A stretch of 64,000 bases of DNA, taken from NCBI RefSeq assembly GCF_001424425.1, contig NZ_LMPT01000012.1, positions 300,601-364,600 of the forward strand, in the 5' to 3' direction. Position 1 is the stretch's first letter. Each line of letters starts with the position of its first letter. The notes beneath the pieces are model-generated. The model saw only the letters and a list, made by a program, of their open reading frames with translations, ran no database searches and was not told where the DNA came from. The DNA is from Acidovorax sp. Leaf191. GTDB taxonomy: Bacteria > Pseudomonadota > Gammaproteobacteria > Burkholderiales > Burkholderiaceae_C. Below, piece by piece: positions 51,602-61,422 of the stretch. The translations under genes and the position numbers were made by a program.

Positions 51602-51660
51602 GTGCTATTGAAAAGAGAGCTGCTGGCGCAACATGGACGAGCGGTAGCGGCTGTTTTCTC
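51602..51660 (+). repeat. Dispersed double-hairpin repeat, copy I
   Basis: GTGCTAT-N7-GAGAGCTGCTGGCGC, then GACGAGCGGTAGCGGC and TGTTTTC. It lies 31 bases after the DUF971 stop, in the DUF971-ubiE gap. Confidence 0.78.
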
Positions 51661-51752
51661 TTCGATGGCGTTGTCCTAATTGCGACACAAGCCCCATTTC
51701 AGTGCGGGGTTGTCGCTGTACCTCTGGCGCTTGCGCGCCTAGCATGAATCTT

Positions 51753-52484
51753 ATGAGCACCACACATTTTGGTTTTCAGTCGGTCGACGAGCAGGAAAAG
51801 GCGCGCCGTGTGCGCGGCGTGTTCGACTCGGTCGCCTCCAAATACGATGTGATGAACGACCTCATGTCGGCCGGCCTGCACCGCGCCTGGAAGGCCTACA
51901 CCGTGATGGTGGCCAACCTGCGCGAAGGCGGCCAGGTGCTGGACATCGCGGGCGGCACGGGCGACCTGGCGCTGGCTTTCTCGAAGAAGGTGGGCGCCAC
52001 CGGCCGCGTGGTGCACACCGACATCAACGAAGCCATGCTGCGCGTGGGGCGCGACCGCCTCATCGATGCGGGCGTGGTGCTGCCCACGATGGTGTGCGAC
52101 GCCGAGAAGCTGCCGTTCCCGGACGCGCATTTCGACGTGGTGAGCGTGGCCTTCGGCCTGCGCAACATGACGCACAAGGACCAGGCGATTGCCGAGATGT
52201 GCCGCGTGCTCAAGCCCGGCGGCAAGCTGCTGGTGCTCGAGTTCTCCAAGGTGGCCAAGCCGCTGGAGAAGGCGTACGACTGGTATTCGTTCAAGGTGCT
52301 GCCCCAACTGGGCAAGCTGGTGGCCGGCGACGACGCGAGCTACCGGTATCTGGCTGAATCGATCCGCATGCATCCGGGCCAGGAAGAACTCAAAAGCCTC
52401 ATGCAAAAAAATGGCTTTGGGCATGTGGACTATCACAACATGACAGGGGGCATCGTCGCCTTGCATGTTGGAATCAAGTGCTGA
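51753..52484 (+). CDS. ubiE: Ubiquinone/menaquinone C-methyltransferase UbiE
   Basis: UbiE performs the SAM-dependent C-methylation in ubiquinone (and menaquinone) synthesis. The 243-residue product begins [20 protein letters not shown] and has [19 protein letters not shown], the SAM motif [15 protein letters not shown] near residue 64, and [17 protein letters not shown] 51753 was chosen to match the family N-terminus; ATG 51744 adds three residues. It heads the ubi cluster with ubiJ and ubiB. Confidence 0.97.
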   Translation: MSTTHFGFQSVDEQEKARRVRGVFDSVASKYDVMNDLMSAGLHRAWKAYTVMVANLREGGQVLDIAGGTGDLALAFSKKVGATGRVVHTDINEAMLRVGRDRLIDAGVVLPTMVCDAEKLPFPDAHFDVVSVAFGLRNMTHKDQAIAEMCRVLKPGGKLLVLEFSKVAKPLEKAYDWYSFKVLPQLGKLVAGDDASYRYLAESIRMHPGQEELKSLMQKNGFGHVDYHNMTGGIVALHVGIKC

Positions 52485-52520
52485 GTGCTTCACTCGGCGA
52501 TTAACGGAGACGGAGAATTC

Positions 52521-53567
52521 ATGATGAAACTGTGGTCTGTGGTGTTGGTGGCGATGCTGGCGTTTGCGCACGCGGACGCTGACGCCCGGCGTATGGGTGG
52601 TGGCAAGTCGGTGGGCAAGCAGTCCAGCAATGTGACGCAGCGCGAGTCGGCAACGCCGCCCGCGACGCCTGGCGCACCGGCGCAGAACGCGACCAACGCA
52701 GCGGCTGCCAAGCCGGCTGCAGCGGGCGCTGCGCCTGCCGCAGCGGCAGCCAAGAAGCCCTGGGGCGCCATGCTCGGTGGCCTGGCCGCCGGCCTGGGCC
52801 TGGCCTGGCTGGCGCATTCCCTGGGCATGGGTGCAGGGTTTGCCAACTTCCTGATGATCGCCTTGCTGGCCGTGGCCGCGTTCGCGATCTTCAAGATGGT
52901 GATGCGCTCGCGCAATGGTGGCGGTGCTGCCAACGGCGGTGCAGCCGCTGGCGGCGCGCCGTTTGCCTTCCAGGGCGCCGGTGCGGGTGCCGGGGCTTCC
53001 ACCCCTGCGGCCGCTCAGGTGCCACCGCAGTACAGCCCGAACAACGTGGGCAACGACGCGTCTGCCCGCCCCTGGGAGCGCAGCAGCATGGCGTTCGACG
53101 CCTCGCGCGCCGCGCAGCAAGGTGGTGCGGGTACGGGCGTCGTCATCGGTTCGGGCCTGTCGGGTTCGCAGAACTGGGGCGTGCCGGCCGACTTCGACAC
53201 CGACGGCTTCCTGTCCGCCGCCAAGCGCAACTTCGTCACGCTGCAGGCCGCCTGGGACCGCTCGGACATCAACACGCTGCGCTCGATGATGACCGACAGC
53301 ATGCTCGATGAGATCCGTACCCAGCTCACCGAACGCGAAGCGCACCGCGGCGTGCAGCCCAACCACACCGATGTGGTCATGATCGAAGCCCAGTTGCTGG
53401 GCATCGAAGACCTGGGCGACGGCTACATGGCCAGCGTCGAGTTCTCCGGCATGATCCGCGAAGAGCCCTCGGCCGGCCCGAGCCCGTTCCGCGAAGTGTG
53501 GAACATGACCAAGCCCAAGGCCGGCAGCAGCGGCTGGCTGGTGGCCGGTGTGCAGGCCCTGCAGTAA
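52521..53567 (+). CDS. Tim44-like domain membrane protein
   Basis: A 348-residue protein with a signal peptide (VVLVAMLAFAHADADA), a low-complexity Ala/Pro/Gly stretch, two hydrophobic segments near residues 90-125, and a C-terminal Tim44/calcium-binding-like domain (about 230-348) starting DFDTDGFLSAAKRNFVTLQA and ending WLVAGVQALQ. GGAGA precedes ATG 52521; ATG 52524 is also possible. The position between ubiE and ubiJ is common in Burkholderiales. A role in quinone synthesis is suggested only by context. Confidence 0.88.
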   Translation: MMKLWSVVLVAMLAFAHADADARRMGGGKSVGKQSSNVTQRESATPPATPGAPAQNATNAAAAKPAAAGAAPAAAAAKKPWGAMLGGLAAGLGLAWLAHSLGMGAGFANFLMIALLAVAAFAIFKMVMRSRNGGGAANGGAAAGGAPFAFQGAGAGAGASTPAAAQVPPQYSPNNVGNDASARPWERSSMAFDASRAAQQGGAGTGVVIGSGLSGSQNWGVPADFDTDGFLSAAKRNFVTLQAAWDRSDINTLRSMMTDSMLDEIRTQLTEREAHRGVQPNHTDVVMIEAQLLGIEDLGDGYMASVEFSGMIREEPSAGPSPFREVWNMTKPKAGSSGWLVAGVQALQ

Positions 53568-53622
53568 TTAAGGGCATCGCCCCTCTTGGGGGCTTGCCCA
53601 GTTCAGGGAATAATCGGGGACT

Positions 53623-54240
53623 ATGGCAACACCACAGTCCCCTTTTCCTTTTCTGAACGGCCTTTTCGAGCGCGTCGCAGCGGGCCCGCAGCCCCCGCAG
53701 TGGCTGGTGCATGAGGTTCAGCAGCGTGTGGTGCTGTTCCTCAACCACGTGCTCATGCAGGAAAAGGAGGCCACGGACCGCCTGGTGCGCCAAAAGGGCC
53801 GCGTCGCCCGCGTCCAGTGGCGTGCCTACTCCATGGCCCTCGTGATCACTCCCGCAGGCCTGTTCAACCTGGCGCCCGAGACCGCGGTGCCCGACCTGCG
53901 GCTCGAAGTGACCGAGACCTCGCCCTTCGCGCTGGCCCAGACGGCGCTGCGCGGCGACAAGCCCACCATCCGCATCGAAGGCGACGTGCAGCTTGCGGCC
54001 GAGATCAACTGGCTGGTCGACCACGTGCGCTGGGATGTCGAGGAAGACCTCGCCCGCGTCATCGGCGATGCCCCGGCCCACACCGTGGCCCAGGTGGCGC
54101 GCAGGGCAGCCCAGGCGCTGCGACAGTTCGTGGGCTCGCGCATGGCACCCTCGGCGCCTGGTGCGGCCGTGGTGCCTGTGCCGCCCGTGTCGCCCGCGCA
54201 CGACGTGCCCGCCAGCGGCCCAGACCGGTCCGGCGCATGA
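53623..54240 (+). CDS. ubiJ: Ubiquinone biosynthesis accessory factor UbiJ (SCP2 domain)
   Basis: A 205-residue protein with an SCP2-type lipid-binding domain at the N-terminus ([12 protein letters not shown], then [13 protein letters not shown] and [18 protein letters not shown]) and the conserved [17 protein letters not shown]. UbiJ helps hold quinone intermediates in the soluble Ubi complex. The last 35 residues are Pro/Val-rich. Its TGA overlaps the ubiB start (ATGA), supporting coupled production. Confidence 0.92.
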   Translation: MATPQSPFPFLNGLFERVAAGPQPPQWLVHEVQQRVVLFLNHVLMQEKEATDRLVRQKGRVARVQWRAYSMALVITPAGLFNLAPETAVPDLRLEVTETSPFALAQTALRGDKPTIRIEGDVQLAAEINWLVDHVRWDVEEDLARVIGDAPAHTVAQVARRAAQALRQFVGSRMAPSAPGAAVVPVPPVSPAHDVPASGPDRSGA

Positions 54241-55820
54241 AGCAGTTCGTCAGGGGGGGCGCCATCCTGTGGGTGGTGTTCCGGTACGGCCTGGACGGCC
54301 TGTTGCTCGACAGTTTTCAAAAACCCTGGCTGCGCGCGGTGTCGCGGGTGCTCTCGGTCGGGCGCAATCTCGACGCCCCCCGCGGCCAGCGCCTGCGCGA
54401 GGCGCTGGAGCAACTGGGCCCCATCTTCGTGAAGTTCGGCCAGGTGCTGTCCACCCGGCGCGACCTGCTGCCGCCCGATGTGGCCGACGAGCTGGCCCGC
54501 CTGCAGGACCGCGTCCCGCCCTTCGATCCGGATATCGCGGTGGCCACCATCGAGCGCGCCTACCGCCGCCCGATCGGCGAGGTCTTCACCTCGTTCGACC
54601 GCGTGCCCGTGGCCAGCGCATCGATCGCGCAGGTGCACTTCGCCACGCTGCGCGACCGCCACGGCATCGAGCGCGAGGTGGCCGTCAAGGTGCTGCGCCC
54701 GGGCATGTTGCCCGTGATCGAAAAAGACCTGGGCCTCATGCGCATGATGGCCGGCTGGGTGGAGGGCCTGTCGGCCGATGGCAAGCGCCTCAAGCCCCGC
54801 GAGGTGGTGGCGGAGTTCGACAACTACCTGCACGACGAGCTGGACCTGGTGCGCGAGGCGGCCAACGCAGCGCAGCTGCGCCGCAACATGCAGGGCCTGG
54901 ACCTGGTGCTGATTCCCGAGATCTTCTGGGACTTCTGCCACGCCGAGGTCATGGTGATGCAGCGCATGAACGGCGTGCCCATCAGCCAGATGGAGCGGCT
55001 GCGCGATGCGGGCGTGGACATCCCCAAGCTCGCCCGCGACGGCGTCACGATCTTCTTCACCCAGGTGTTCCGCGACGGGTTCTTCCACGCCGACATGCAC
55101 CCGGGCAACATCCAGGTCAGCCTGGACCCTGCCACCTTCGGGCGCTACATCTCGCTCGATTTCGGCATCGTCGGCACGCTGACCGAATCGGACAAGGAGT
55201 ACCTGGCGCAGAACTTCGTGGCGTTCTTTCGGCGCGACTACAAGCGCGTGGCCGAGCTGCACATCGAAAGCGGCTGGGTGCCGCCCGAGACGCGGGTCAA
55301 CGACCTGGAGTCGGCCATCCGCGCAGTGTGCGAGCCGTATTTCGACCGGCCGCTCAAGGAGATCTCGCTGGGCATGGTGCTGATGCGCCTGTTCCAGACG
55401 TCCCGGCGCTTCCACGTCGAAATCCAGCCGCAGCTGGTGCTGCTGCAAAAGACGCTGCTCAACATCGAGGGCCTGGGCCGCGAGCTCGACCCGAACCTCG
55501 ACCTGTGGAGCACCGCCAAGCCTTTCCTGGAAAAGTGGATGCTCGAGCAGATGGGCCCGCAGCGCCTGTGGCGCGAACTGCGCGCCGAGGCGCCGCACTA
55601 CGCCAAGCTGATCCCGGAGCTGCCCCGCCTGATGTACGACTACCTGCGCCACAAGCCGCAGGACCACCGGCGCGAACTGATGGAGCTGCTGGCCGAGCAA
55701 AAGCGCACCAACAAGCTCCTGCACGCCATCATCTACGTGGGCGTGGGGTTCATCACGGGCTTCCTGTTCTTCATGCTGGTACAACAGTTGCAAGTGCTGT
55801 ACCGGTTCCGGGTTTTCTAG
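54237..55820 (+). CDS. ubiB: Ubiquinone biosynthesis ATPase/kinase-like protein UbiB
   Basis: A 527-residue atypical kinase/ATPase of the ADCK/UbiB family needed for ubiquinone synthesis. The invariant KxGQ motif is KFGQ at 66-69, the ATP-binding Lys is K151 in [11 protein letters not shown], and the catalytic region reads [13 protein letters not shown] with SLDFGIVG after it. Two membrane segments end the protein (ATG-proximal part soluble; [20 protein letters not shown] near the end). The start overlaps ubiJ by four bases. Confidence 0.97.
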   Translation: MKQFVRGGAILWVVFRYGLDGLLLDSFQKPWLRAVSRVLSVGRNLDAPRGQRLREALEQLGPIFVKFGQVLSTRRDLLPPDVADELARLQDRVPPFDPDIAVATIERAYRRPIGEVFTSFDRVPVASASIAQVHFATLRDRHGIEREVAVKVLRPGMLPVIEKDLGLMRMMAGWVEGLSADGKRLKPREVVAEFDNYLHDELDLVREAANAAQLRRNMQGLDLVLIPEIFWDFCHAEVMVMQRMNGVPISQMERLRDAGVDIPKLARDGVTIFFTQVFRDGFFHADMHPGNIQVSLDPATFGRYISLDFGIVGTLTESDKEYLAQNFVAFFRRDYKRVAELHIESGWVPPETRVNDLESAIRAVCEPYFDRPLKEISLGMVLMRLFQTSRRFHVEIQPQLVLLQKTLLNIEGLGRELDPNLDLWSTAKPFLEKWMLEQMGPQRLWRELRAEAPHYAKLIPELPRLMYDYLRHKPQDHRRELMELLAEQKRTNKLLHAIIYVGVGFITGFLFFMLVQQLQVLYRFRVF

Positions 55821-55893
55821 TCCCGGCGTCTCTCGCCTTTCCCCGTTTTTCCGGTTTTCCTACCTTCCACTTCGCGACATTGAGGAGCATGCC

Positions 55894-57339
55894 GTGCTGC
55901 TGACCCTGGTTATCGTTTACCTGCTGATCACCATCGGCATCGGCCTGCTCGCAGCCCGGCGCGTGAACAACGCGGCAGACTTCGCCATTGCCGGCCGGCA
56001 CCTGCCGCTGTACATGATCATCACCACCACGTTCGCCACGTGGTTCGGCTCGGAGACGGTGCTGGGCATTCCGGCCAAGTTCATCGAAGGGGGCCTCGGC
56101 AACGTGGTGGAAGACCCGTTCGGCGCGGGTTTCTGCCTGATCCTGGTGGGGCTGTTCTTCGCGGGCAAGCTCTACCGCATGACGCTGTTGACCATCAGCG
56201 ACTACTACCGCGAGCGCTATGGCCGCACGGTGGAGATCGTCTGCTCGCTCATCATCATGCTCAGCTACCTGGGCTGGGTGTCGGCGCAGGTCACGGCGCT
56301 GGGGCTGGTGTTCAACCTGCTGTCGGGCGACGCCATCAGCATCCCGGTGGGCATGGCCATCGGCGTGGTGTCCATCCTGGCGTACACGCTGTTCGGCGGC
56401 ATGTGGTCGGTGGCGGTCACCGACTTCATCCAGATGATCATCCTGGTGGTGGGTCTGGCCGTGATCGCGGTGTTCGCGGGCAACATGGCCGGCGGGGCCG
56501 ACAAGGTGATCGAGTTCGCGTCCAGCCGCGAGCTGTTCCGCTTCCTTCCCGAGCCCAAGTTCCACGACGTGGTGTTCTTCATCGCCGCGGGCATCACCAT
56601 GATGTTCGGCTCCATCCCGCAGCAGGACGTGTTCCAGCGCGTGATGTCGGCCAACAACGTGCAGGCGGCCACGCGCGGCCCGGTCATCGGCGGCATCTGC
56701 TACATCCTGTTCGCTTTCGTGCCCATGTTCCTCGTGGCGAGTGCGCTGATCATCATGCCCGGCGAGACCGCGGCGCTGCTCAAGGAAGACCCCCAGAAGG
56801 TGCTGCCCACGCTGGTGATGGCCAAGATGCCGTTCATCATGCAGGTGCTGTTCTTCGGCGCGCTGCTGTCGGCGCTCAAGTCCACCGCATCGGCCACGCT
56901 GCTGGCCCCGAGCGTGACCTTCACCGAGAACATCTGGCGCCAGTTCAAGCCCCACAGCACCGACCAGGAGCGCCTGCGCACCATGCGCATCACCACGCTG
57001 GTGTTCAGCGGCTGCGTGCTGGCCTATGCCATCTACATGCAGGGCACCTCCATCTATGAACTGGTCTCGGGCGCGTACCAGGTGCCGCTGGTCGGCGCCT
57101 TCGTGCCCCTGGTGTTCGGCCTGTACTGGAAGCGCGCGACCACACAGGGCGCCATCGCGGCCATCGTGCTGGGCCTGGGCACCTGGCTGCTGTTCCTGGC
57201 CACGCCGGTGGGTGCCGTGTTCCCGGCGCAGCTGGCCGGGCTGCTGGCGGCGCTGGCAGGCATGCTGGTGGGCTCGCTCGCGCCGCAGGCCATCCGCAAC
57301 AGCCACGCATCGCACCACCCGCTGGTCGGGGCCGACTGA
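55894..57339 (+). CDS. Sodium:solute symporter family protein
   Basis: A 481-residue inner-membrane SSS-family transporter with about 12-13 hydrophobic segments. Typical stretches are NNAADFAIAGRHLPLYMIIT, TWFGSETVLGIPAKFIEGGL and LGWVSAQVTALGLVF. The start is GTG 55894, decided by GAGGAG seven bases upstream; the nearby ATG at 55889 is in another frame. The substrate is unknown. It stands alone between ubiB and the FmdB gene, followed by a GC-rich hairpin without a T-run. Confidence 0.92.
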   Translation: MLLTLVIVYLLITIGIGLLAARRVNNAADFAIAGRHLPLYMIITTTFATWFGSETVLGIPAKFIEGGLGNVVEDPFGAGFCLILVGLFFAGKLYRMTLLTISDYYRERYGRTVEIVCSLIIMLSYLGWVSAQVTALGLVFNLLSGDAISIPVGMAIGVVSILAYTLFGGMWSVAVTDFIQMIILVVGLAVIAVFAGNMAGGADKVIEFASSRELFRFLPEPKFHDVVFFIAAGITMMFGSIPQQDVFQRVMSANNVQAATRGPVIGGICYILFAFVPMFLVASALIIMPGETAALLKEDPQKVLPTLVMAKMPFIMQVLFFGALLSALKSTASATLLAPSVTFTENIWRQFKPHSTDQERLRTMRITTLVFSGCVLAYAIYMQGTSIYELVSGAYQVPLVGAFVPLVFGLYWKRATTQGAIAAIVLGLGTWLLFLATPVGAVFPAQLAGLLAALAGMLVGSLAPQAIRNSHASHHPLVGAD

Positions 57340-57464
57340 CAGGCGCGCGGCCCTGCGGCGCAGGGCGCGCGCATGCCGCAGGCGCCCTGCACACGGCCTC
57401 TGCGGGGTAGGGGTATGCCGCCGCCTATAATTGAGGGTTTTGCACTTTCCCTCCACACGCTGAC

Positions 57465-57824
57465 ATGCCTATTTACGCCTACAAATGCGGCTCCTGCGGC
57501 CATGCCAAGGATGTGCTGCAAAAAATCTCCGACACCCCCCTGACCGTCTGCCCCGCCTGCGGTGCCGAGGCGTTCTCCAAGCAGGTGACGGCCGCAGGCT
57601 TTCAGCTCAAGGGCTCGGGCTGGTACGTGACAGACTTCCGCGGTGGCAACAGCGGGGGTGGCGGCACGTCCGCACCAGCGACCGACGCCAAGACCGAGTC
57701 CAAATCCGACGCCGCCGCGCCCGCCAGCTCCGGCGACGCTCCCAAGAAAGAAGCGAGCAGCCCTGCCAGCAGCACCAGCACCGGCGGCAGTTCCACCTCC
57801 ACCTCTTCGTCCTCCACGAGCTGA
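57465..57824 (+). CDS. FmdB-family zinc ribbon regulatory protein
   Basis: A 119-residue protein with the FmdB/CxxC_CXXC_SSSS zinc ribbon at residues 1-45: MPIYAYKCGSCGH and VCPACGAEAFSKQVT. The following GFQLKGSGWYVTDFR is the family's conserved tail. The last 50 residues are Ser/Thr/Lys-rich and disordered, ending in a poly-Ser stretch. A -10-like TATAAT lies at 57426-57431, 34 bases before the ATG. The function is unknown. It is 12 bases before the DUF502 gene and close to aspS, a standard order in Burkholderiales. Confidence 0.93.
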   Translation: MPIYAYKCGSCGHAKDVLQKISDTPLTVCPACGAEAFSKQVTAAGFQLKGSGWYVTDFRGGNSGGGGTSAPATDAKTESKSDAAAPASSGDAPKKEASSPASSTSTGGSSTSTSSSSTS

Positions 57825-57836
57825 TCGAGCACCTTC

Positions 57837-58460
57837 ATGTCTGCTATGCGCAAATGGCTGCTGACCGGCCTTCTGGTGATCGTGCCAGGGGTCATCACGG
57901 CGTGGGTGCTCCACTGGATCGTGAGCACGCTCGACCAGACCCTGCAGATCCTGCCTGTCGCGTGGCACCCGGACAAGGTGCTGGGCTTTCATGTGCCCGG
58001 CTTCGGGGTGGTGCTCACGCTGCTGATCCTGCTGGTGGTGGGTGCGGTGGCCAGCAACTTCGCGGGCCGCAAGCTCGTGCAGTGGGGCGACGCGGTGGTA
58101 CACCGCATCCCCGTGGTGCGCTCCATCTACTCCAGCGTCAAGCAGGTCTCGGACACGCTGTTCTCCGAAAGCGGCAACGCGTTTCGCAAGGCGGTGCTGG
58201 TGCAGTGGCCGCGCGAGGGCGTCTGGACCGTGGCCTTCGTCACCGGTGCGCCCAACGGCGAGGTCGCGGCCTACCTGCGTGACGAGTTCGTGAGCGTGTA
58301 CGTGCCCACCACGCCCAACCCCACGGGCGGCTATTTCGTGATGCTGCGCAAGAGCGACTGCGTCGAGCTCGACATGAGCGTGGACTCAGCCCTCAAATAC
58401 ATTGTTTCGATGGGTGTGGTCGCTCCGGCGGACCCCACGCTCATTTCTCCGGGTAAGTGA
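57837..58460 (+). CDS. DUF502 membrane protein
   Basis: A 207-residue inner-membrane protein of the DUF502 family, function unknown. Two hydrophobic segments are seen (residues 7-28, LLTGLLVIVPGVITAWVL, and about 55-76), then the conserved RIPVVRSIYSSVKQVSDTLF and PTTPNPTGGYFVML. A start at 57846 (third codon onward) is also possible. It is followed by aspS after 41 bases. Confidence 0.93.
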   Translation: MSAMRKWLLTGLLVIVPGVITAWVLHWIVSTLDQTLQILPVAWHPDKVLGFHVPGFGVVLTLLILLVVGAVASNFAGRKLVQWGDAVVHRIPVVRSIYSSVKQVSDTLFSESGNAFRKAVLVQWPREGVWTVAFVTGAPNGEVAAYLRDEFVSVYVPTTPNPTGGYFVMLRKSDCVELDMSVDSALKYIVSMGVVAPADPTLISPGK

Positions 58461-58501
58461 ATCCCTTTTAATGCGCCCCCCGGGCGCCGGAAGTTTCTGC
58501 C

Positions 58502-60304
58502 ATGGCCATGCGTTCCCACTATTGCGGTCTTGTGACCGAAGCCCTGATGGGCCAAACCGTCACCCTGTCGGGCTGGGTGAACCGTCGCCGCGACCATGGC
58601 GGCGTGATCTTCATCGACCTGCGCGACCGCGAAGGCTACGTGCAGGTGGTGTGCGACCCGGACCGTGCCGAGATGTTCAAGACCGCCGAAGGCGTGCGCA
58701 ACGAATTCTGCGTGCAGGTGGTGGGCCTGGTGCGCCCCCGTCCCGACGGCACCACCAACGACAAGCTCAAGAGCGGCCAGATCGAAGTGCTGTGCCATGA
58801 GCTGAACGTGCTCAACCCCTCGGTCACGCCGCCCTTCCAGATGGACGACGAGAACCTGTCGGAGACCACGCGCCTCACGCACCGCGTGATGGACCTGCGC
58901 CGCCCGCACATGCAGCGCAACATGATGCTGCGCTACAAGACCTCCATCCAGGTGCGCAACTTCCTGGACAAGGAAGGCTTCATCGACATCGAGACGCCCA
59001 TGCTGGGCAAGAGCACGCCCGAAGGCGCGCGCGACTACCTGGTGCCCAGCCGCGTGCACGACGGCCAGTTCTTCGCGCTGCCGCAGTCGCCCCAGCTGTA
59101 CAAGCAGATGCTGATGGTGGCCGGCTACGACCGCTACTACCAGATCACCAAGTGCTTCCGCGACGAAGACCTGCGTGCCGACCGCCAGCCCGAGTTCACC
59201 CAGATCGACTGCGAGACCTCGTTCCTGGGCGAGGAAGAGATCCGCGCCATCTTCCAGCGCATGATCACCGAGGTGTTCCAGCAGCAACTGGGCGTGGACC
59301 TGGGCGAGTTCCCCATCATGACGTACCAGGAAGCGGCGTTCCGCTTCGGCTCCGACAAGCCCGACCTGCGCGTGAAGCTCGAATTCACCGAGCTGACCGA
59401 AGTGATGAAGGACGTGGACTTCAAGGTGTTCTCCGCCCCCGCCACCACCAAGGGTGGCCGCGTGGTGGCCCTGCGCGTGCCCGGCGGCTCGCAGATCTCG
59501 CGCGGCGAGATCGATGCCTACACCGAGTTCGTGAAGATCTACGGCGCCAAGGGCCTGGCCTGGATCAAGGTCAACGAAGTGGCCAACGGCCGCGAAGGCC
59601 TGCAGTCCCCCATCGTCAAGAACCTGCACGACGCAGCCATCGCCGAGATCTTGAAGCGCACCGGCGCACAGGACGGCGACCTGCTGTTCTTCGGTGCCGA
59701 CAAGGAAAAGATCGTCAACGACGCCATCGGCGCGCTGCGCCTGAAGGTCGGCCACAGCGACTTCGGCAAGAAGAACGGCCTGTTCGAAAGCCGCTGGGCA
59801 CCGCTGTGGGTGGTGGACTTCCCGATGTTCGAGCACGACGAAGAGAACGACCGCTGGGCCGCCGTGCACCACCCCTTCACGTCGCCGAAGGACGGCCACG
59901 AAGACCTGATGGACACGGACCCTGGCAAGTGCATCGCCAAGGCCTACGACATGGTGCTCAACGGCTGGGAGCTCGGTGGCGGCTCGGTGCGTATCCACCG
60001 CGCCGACGTGCAAAAGAAGGTGTTCGACGCCCTCAAGATCACGCCCGAAGACGCACAGGCCAAGTTCGGCTACCTGCTCGACGCGCTGCAGTACGGTGCC
60101 CCTCCGCACGGTGGCCTGGCCTTCGGCCTGGACCGTCTGATCACGCTGATGACCGGTGCCGAGTCGATCCGCGACGTGATCGCCTTCCCCAAGACCCAGC
60201 GCGCGCAGGACCTGCTGACGCAGGCCCCTTCGCCCGTGGATGAAAAGCAGCTGCGCGAGCTGCACATCCGCCTGCGCAATGTGGACGCCGTCAAGGCGGC
60301 CTGA
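58502..60304 (+). CDS. aspS: Aspartate--tRNA ligase
   Basis: A 600-residue class II aspartyl-tRNA synthetase of bacterial type. The N-terminal anticodon-binding OB fold contains [24 protein letters not shown] sequence (motif RRRDHGG near 28-34). Motif 2 reads [20 protein letters not shown], a GAD insertion domain spans about residues 290-420, and motif 3 is [14 protein letters not shown] near the end. Whether it charges tRNA-Asn as well depends on gatCAB elsewhere and cannot be seen. A terminator follows. Confidence 0.98.
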   Translation: MAMRSHYCGLVTEALMGQTVTLSGWVNRRRDHGGVIFIDLRDREGYVQVVCDPDRAEMFKTAEGVRNEFCVQVVGLVRPRPDGTTNDKLKSGQIEVLCHELNVLNPSVTPPFQMDDENLSETTRLTHRVMDLRRPHMQRNMMLRYKTSIQVRNFLDKEGFIDIETPMLGKSTPEGARDYLVPSRVHDGQFFALPQSPQLYKQMLMVAGYDRYYQITKCFRDEDLRADRQPEFTQIDCETSFLGEEEIRAIFQRMITEVFQQQLGVDLGEFPIMTYQEAAFRFGSDKPDLRVKLEFTELTEVMKDVDFKVFSAPATTKGGRVVALRVPGGSQISRGEIDAYTEFVKIYGAKGLAWIKVNEVANGREGLQSPIVKNLHDAAIAEILKRTGAQDGDLLFFGADKEKIVNDAIGALRLKVGHSDFGKKNGLFESRWAPLWVVDFPMFEHDEENDRWAAVHHPFTSPKDGHEDLMDTDPGKCIAKAYDMVLNGWELGGGSVRIHRADVQKKVFDALKITPEDAQAKFGYLLDALQYGAPPHGGLAFGLDRLITLMTGAESIRDVIAFPKTQRAQDLLTQAPSPVDEKQLRELHIRLRNVDAVKAA

Positions 60305-60357
60305 GCCCGGCAGAACGGCTTCACCCCTGTCATTACCATGACCGGGCACGCCTGAGA

Positions 60358-60397
60358 CAAAAAGCGGTAGCGGCCCCAGGGCCGGTACCGCTTTTTT
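60358..60397 (+). terminator. Rho-independent terminator after aspS
   Basis: AAAGCGGTA and TACCGCTTT pair around an inner GGCC/GGCC hairpin and are followed by TTTTTT. The left flank is A-rich, so it may also work on the opposite strand. Confidence 0.88.
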
Positions 60398-60453
60398 CAT
60401 GGTGCTGCCCTTGTCGCATCTGCTTTTCTTTTGAACCGAACCGAGGCTTGTTC

Positions 60454-61263
60454 ATGCGTGCTTCCCTGAAAACCCCCCTGGCCCTGGGCATGGTGCTCGT
60501 GGCACTGCTGCTGGCAGGCTGCGGCGAAAAGAAGACCGAGCTGGGCGAGGGCGGCTCGGTGGTGTCCGGCTCGGCGGGGCCTGCGGGTGCGCAGGGGGCC
60601 GACAAGGCGCTCACCACCTGCCCGGCGCCCGTGGCCACGCTCGCCCTGGCCGAGAACCCGAACGGCTATACCGTGTCCAGCAGCTACAACCTGCCGGCGT
60701 CGCCGGTGCCGCTGATCCGGCTCATCGCCCAGCAAAGCGGCTGCTTTAGGGTGGTGGACCGCGCGGCCGGCCTGCGCGGCACCATCAAGGAGCAGGAGCT
60801 CAAGGACGCTGGCGTGCTGCGCCAGAACTCCACCGTGGCCAAGGGCAAGGGCTACGAGGCGCAATACACGCTGACCCCCAGCCTCACCTTCAGCGAGCAG
60901 GACGCGGGCCGCAGCATTGCCGGCGTCATCGCGATGATCCCGGTGCTGCGCGACATCGCGGGGCTGGCGGGCCTGGCCGAGCAGGTCAAGTTCAAGGAAG
61001 CGCAGACAGCCTTGCTGCTGACCGACAACGAAACCACCGAGCAGGTGGCCGCGGCCACCGGCGCGGCACGCACCACCGACCTGGGCGCGGCCGGCCTGCT
61101 GTGGGGCCGCATGGGCGGTGCAGGCGGCGCGGGCTGGAGCAACACGAACGAAGGCAAGGTGATTGCCGCCGCCTTCTTCGACTCGCACAACAAGCTCGTC
61201 ACCCAGGTGCAGCTGCTGCAGGCCAAGGAGCTGCCGCCGCCCGTGGCCACGCGCAAGCCGTAA
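60454..61263 (+). CDS. CsgG-like outer-membrane lipoprotein
   Basis: A 269-residue predicted lipoprotein. The signal MRASLKTPLALGMVLVALLLAGC ends in the lipobox LLAGC (segment shown only for its lipobox). The body has LIRLIAQQSGCFRVVDRAA, the pattern of CsgG-family proteins (a hydrophobic helix followed by RFxVVDR), and YEAQYTLTPSLTF. It is likely exposed to the periplasm. No curli genes are nearby, so the role is unknown. ATG 60454 was chosen over a TTG at 60448. Confidence 0.8.
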   Translation: MRASLKTPLALGMVLVALLLAGCGEKKTELGEGGSVVSGSAGPAGAQGADKALTTCPAPVATLALAENPNGYTVSSSYNLPASPVPLIRLIAQQSGCFRVVDRAAGLRGTIKEQELKDAGVLRQNSTVAKGKGYEAQYTLTPSLTFSEQDAGRSIAGVIAMIPVLRDIAGLAGLAEQVKFKEAQTALLLTDNETTEQVAAATGAARTTDLGAAGLLWGRMGGAGGAGWSNTNEGKVIAAAFFDSHNKLVTQVQLLQAKELPPPVATRKP

Positions 61264-61422
61264 GCGTCCGGGCCGCTGCATCGATCGCCTTGTGCCGGCG
61301 CCCTGTCGTGCGCAGGCCGCAGGTGCCTGCGGCGGTGACACATGTTGGTTGGCGCTTTGGCGGCCAGGCAGCACAATGATTTTCCAGGCACTGCCAGGCC
61401 CGTTGTGCAAAGGAATGTCTCC

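Noticed and set aside
57342..57373. GC-rich hairpin after the sodium:solute symporter
   Set aside because: It has no T-run, and palindromes of this kind are expected by chance in such GC-rich DNA; not called as a terminator.
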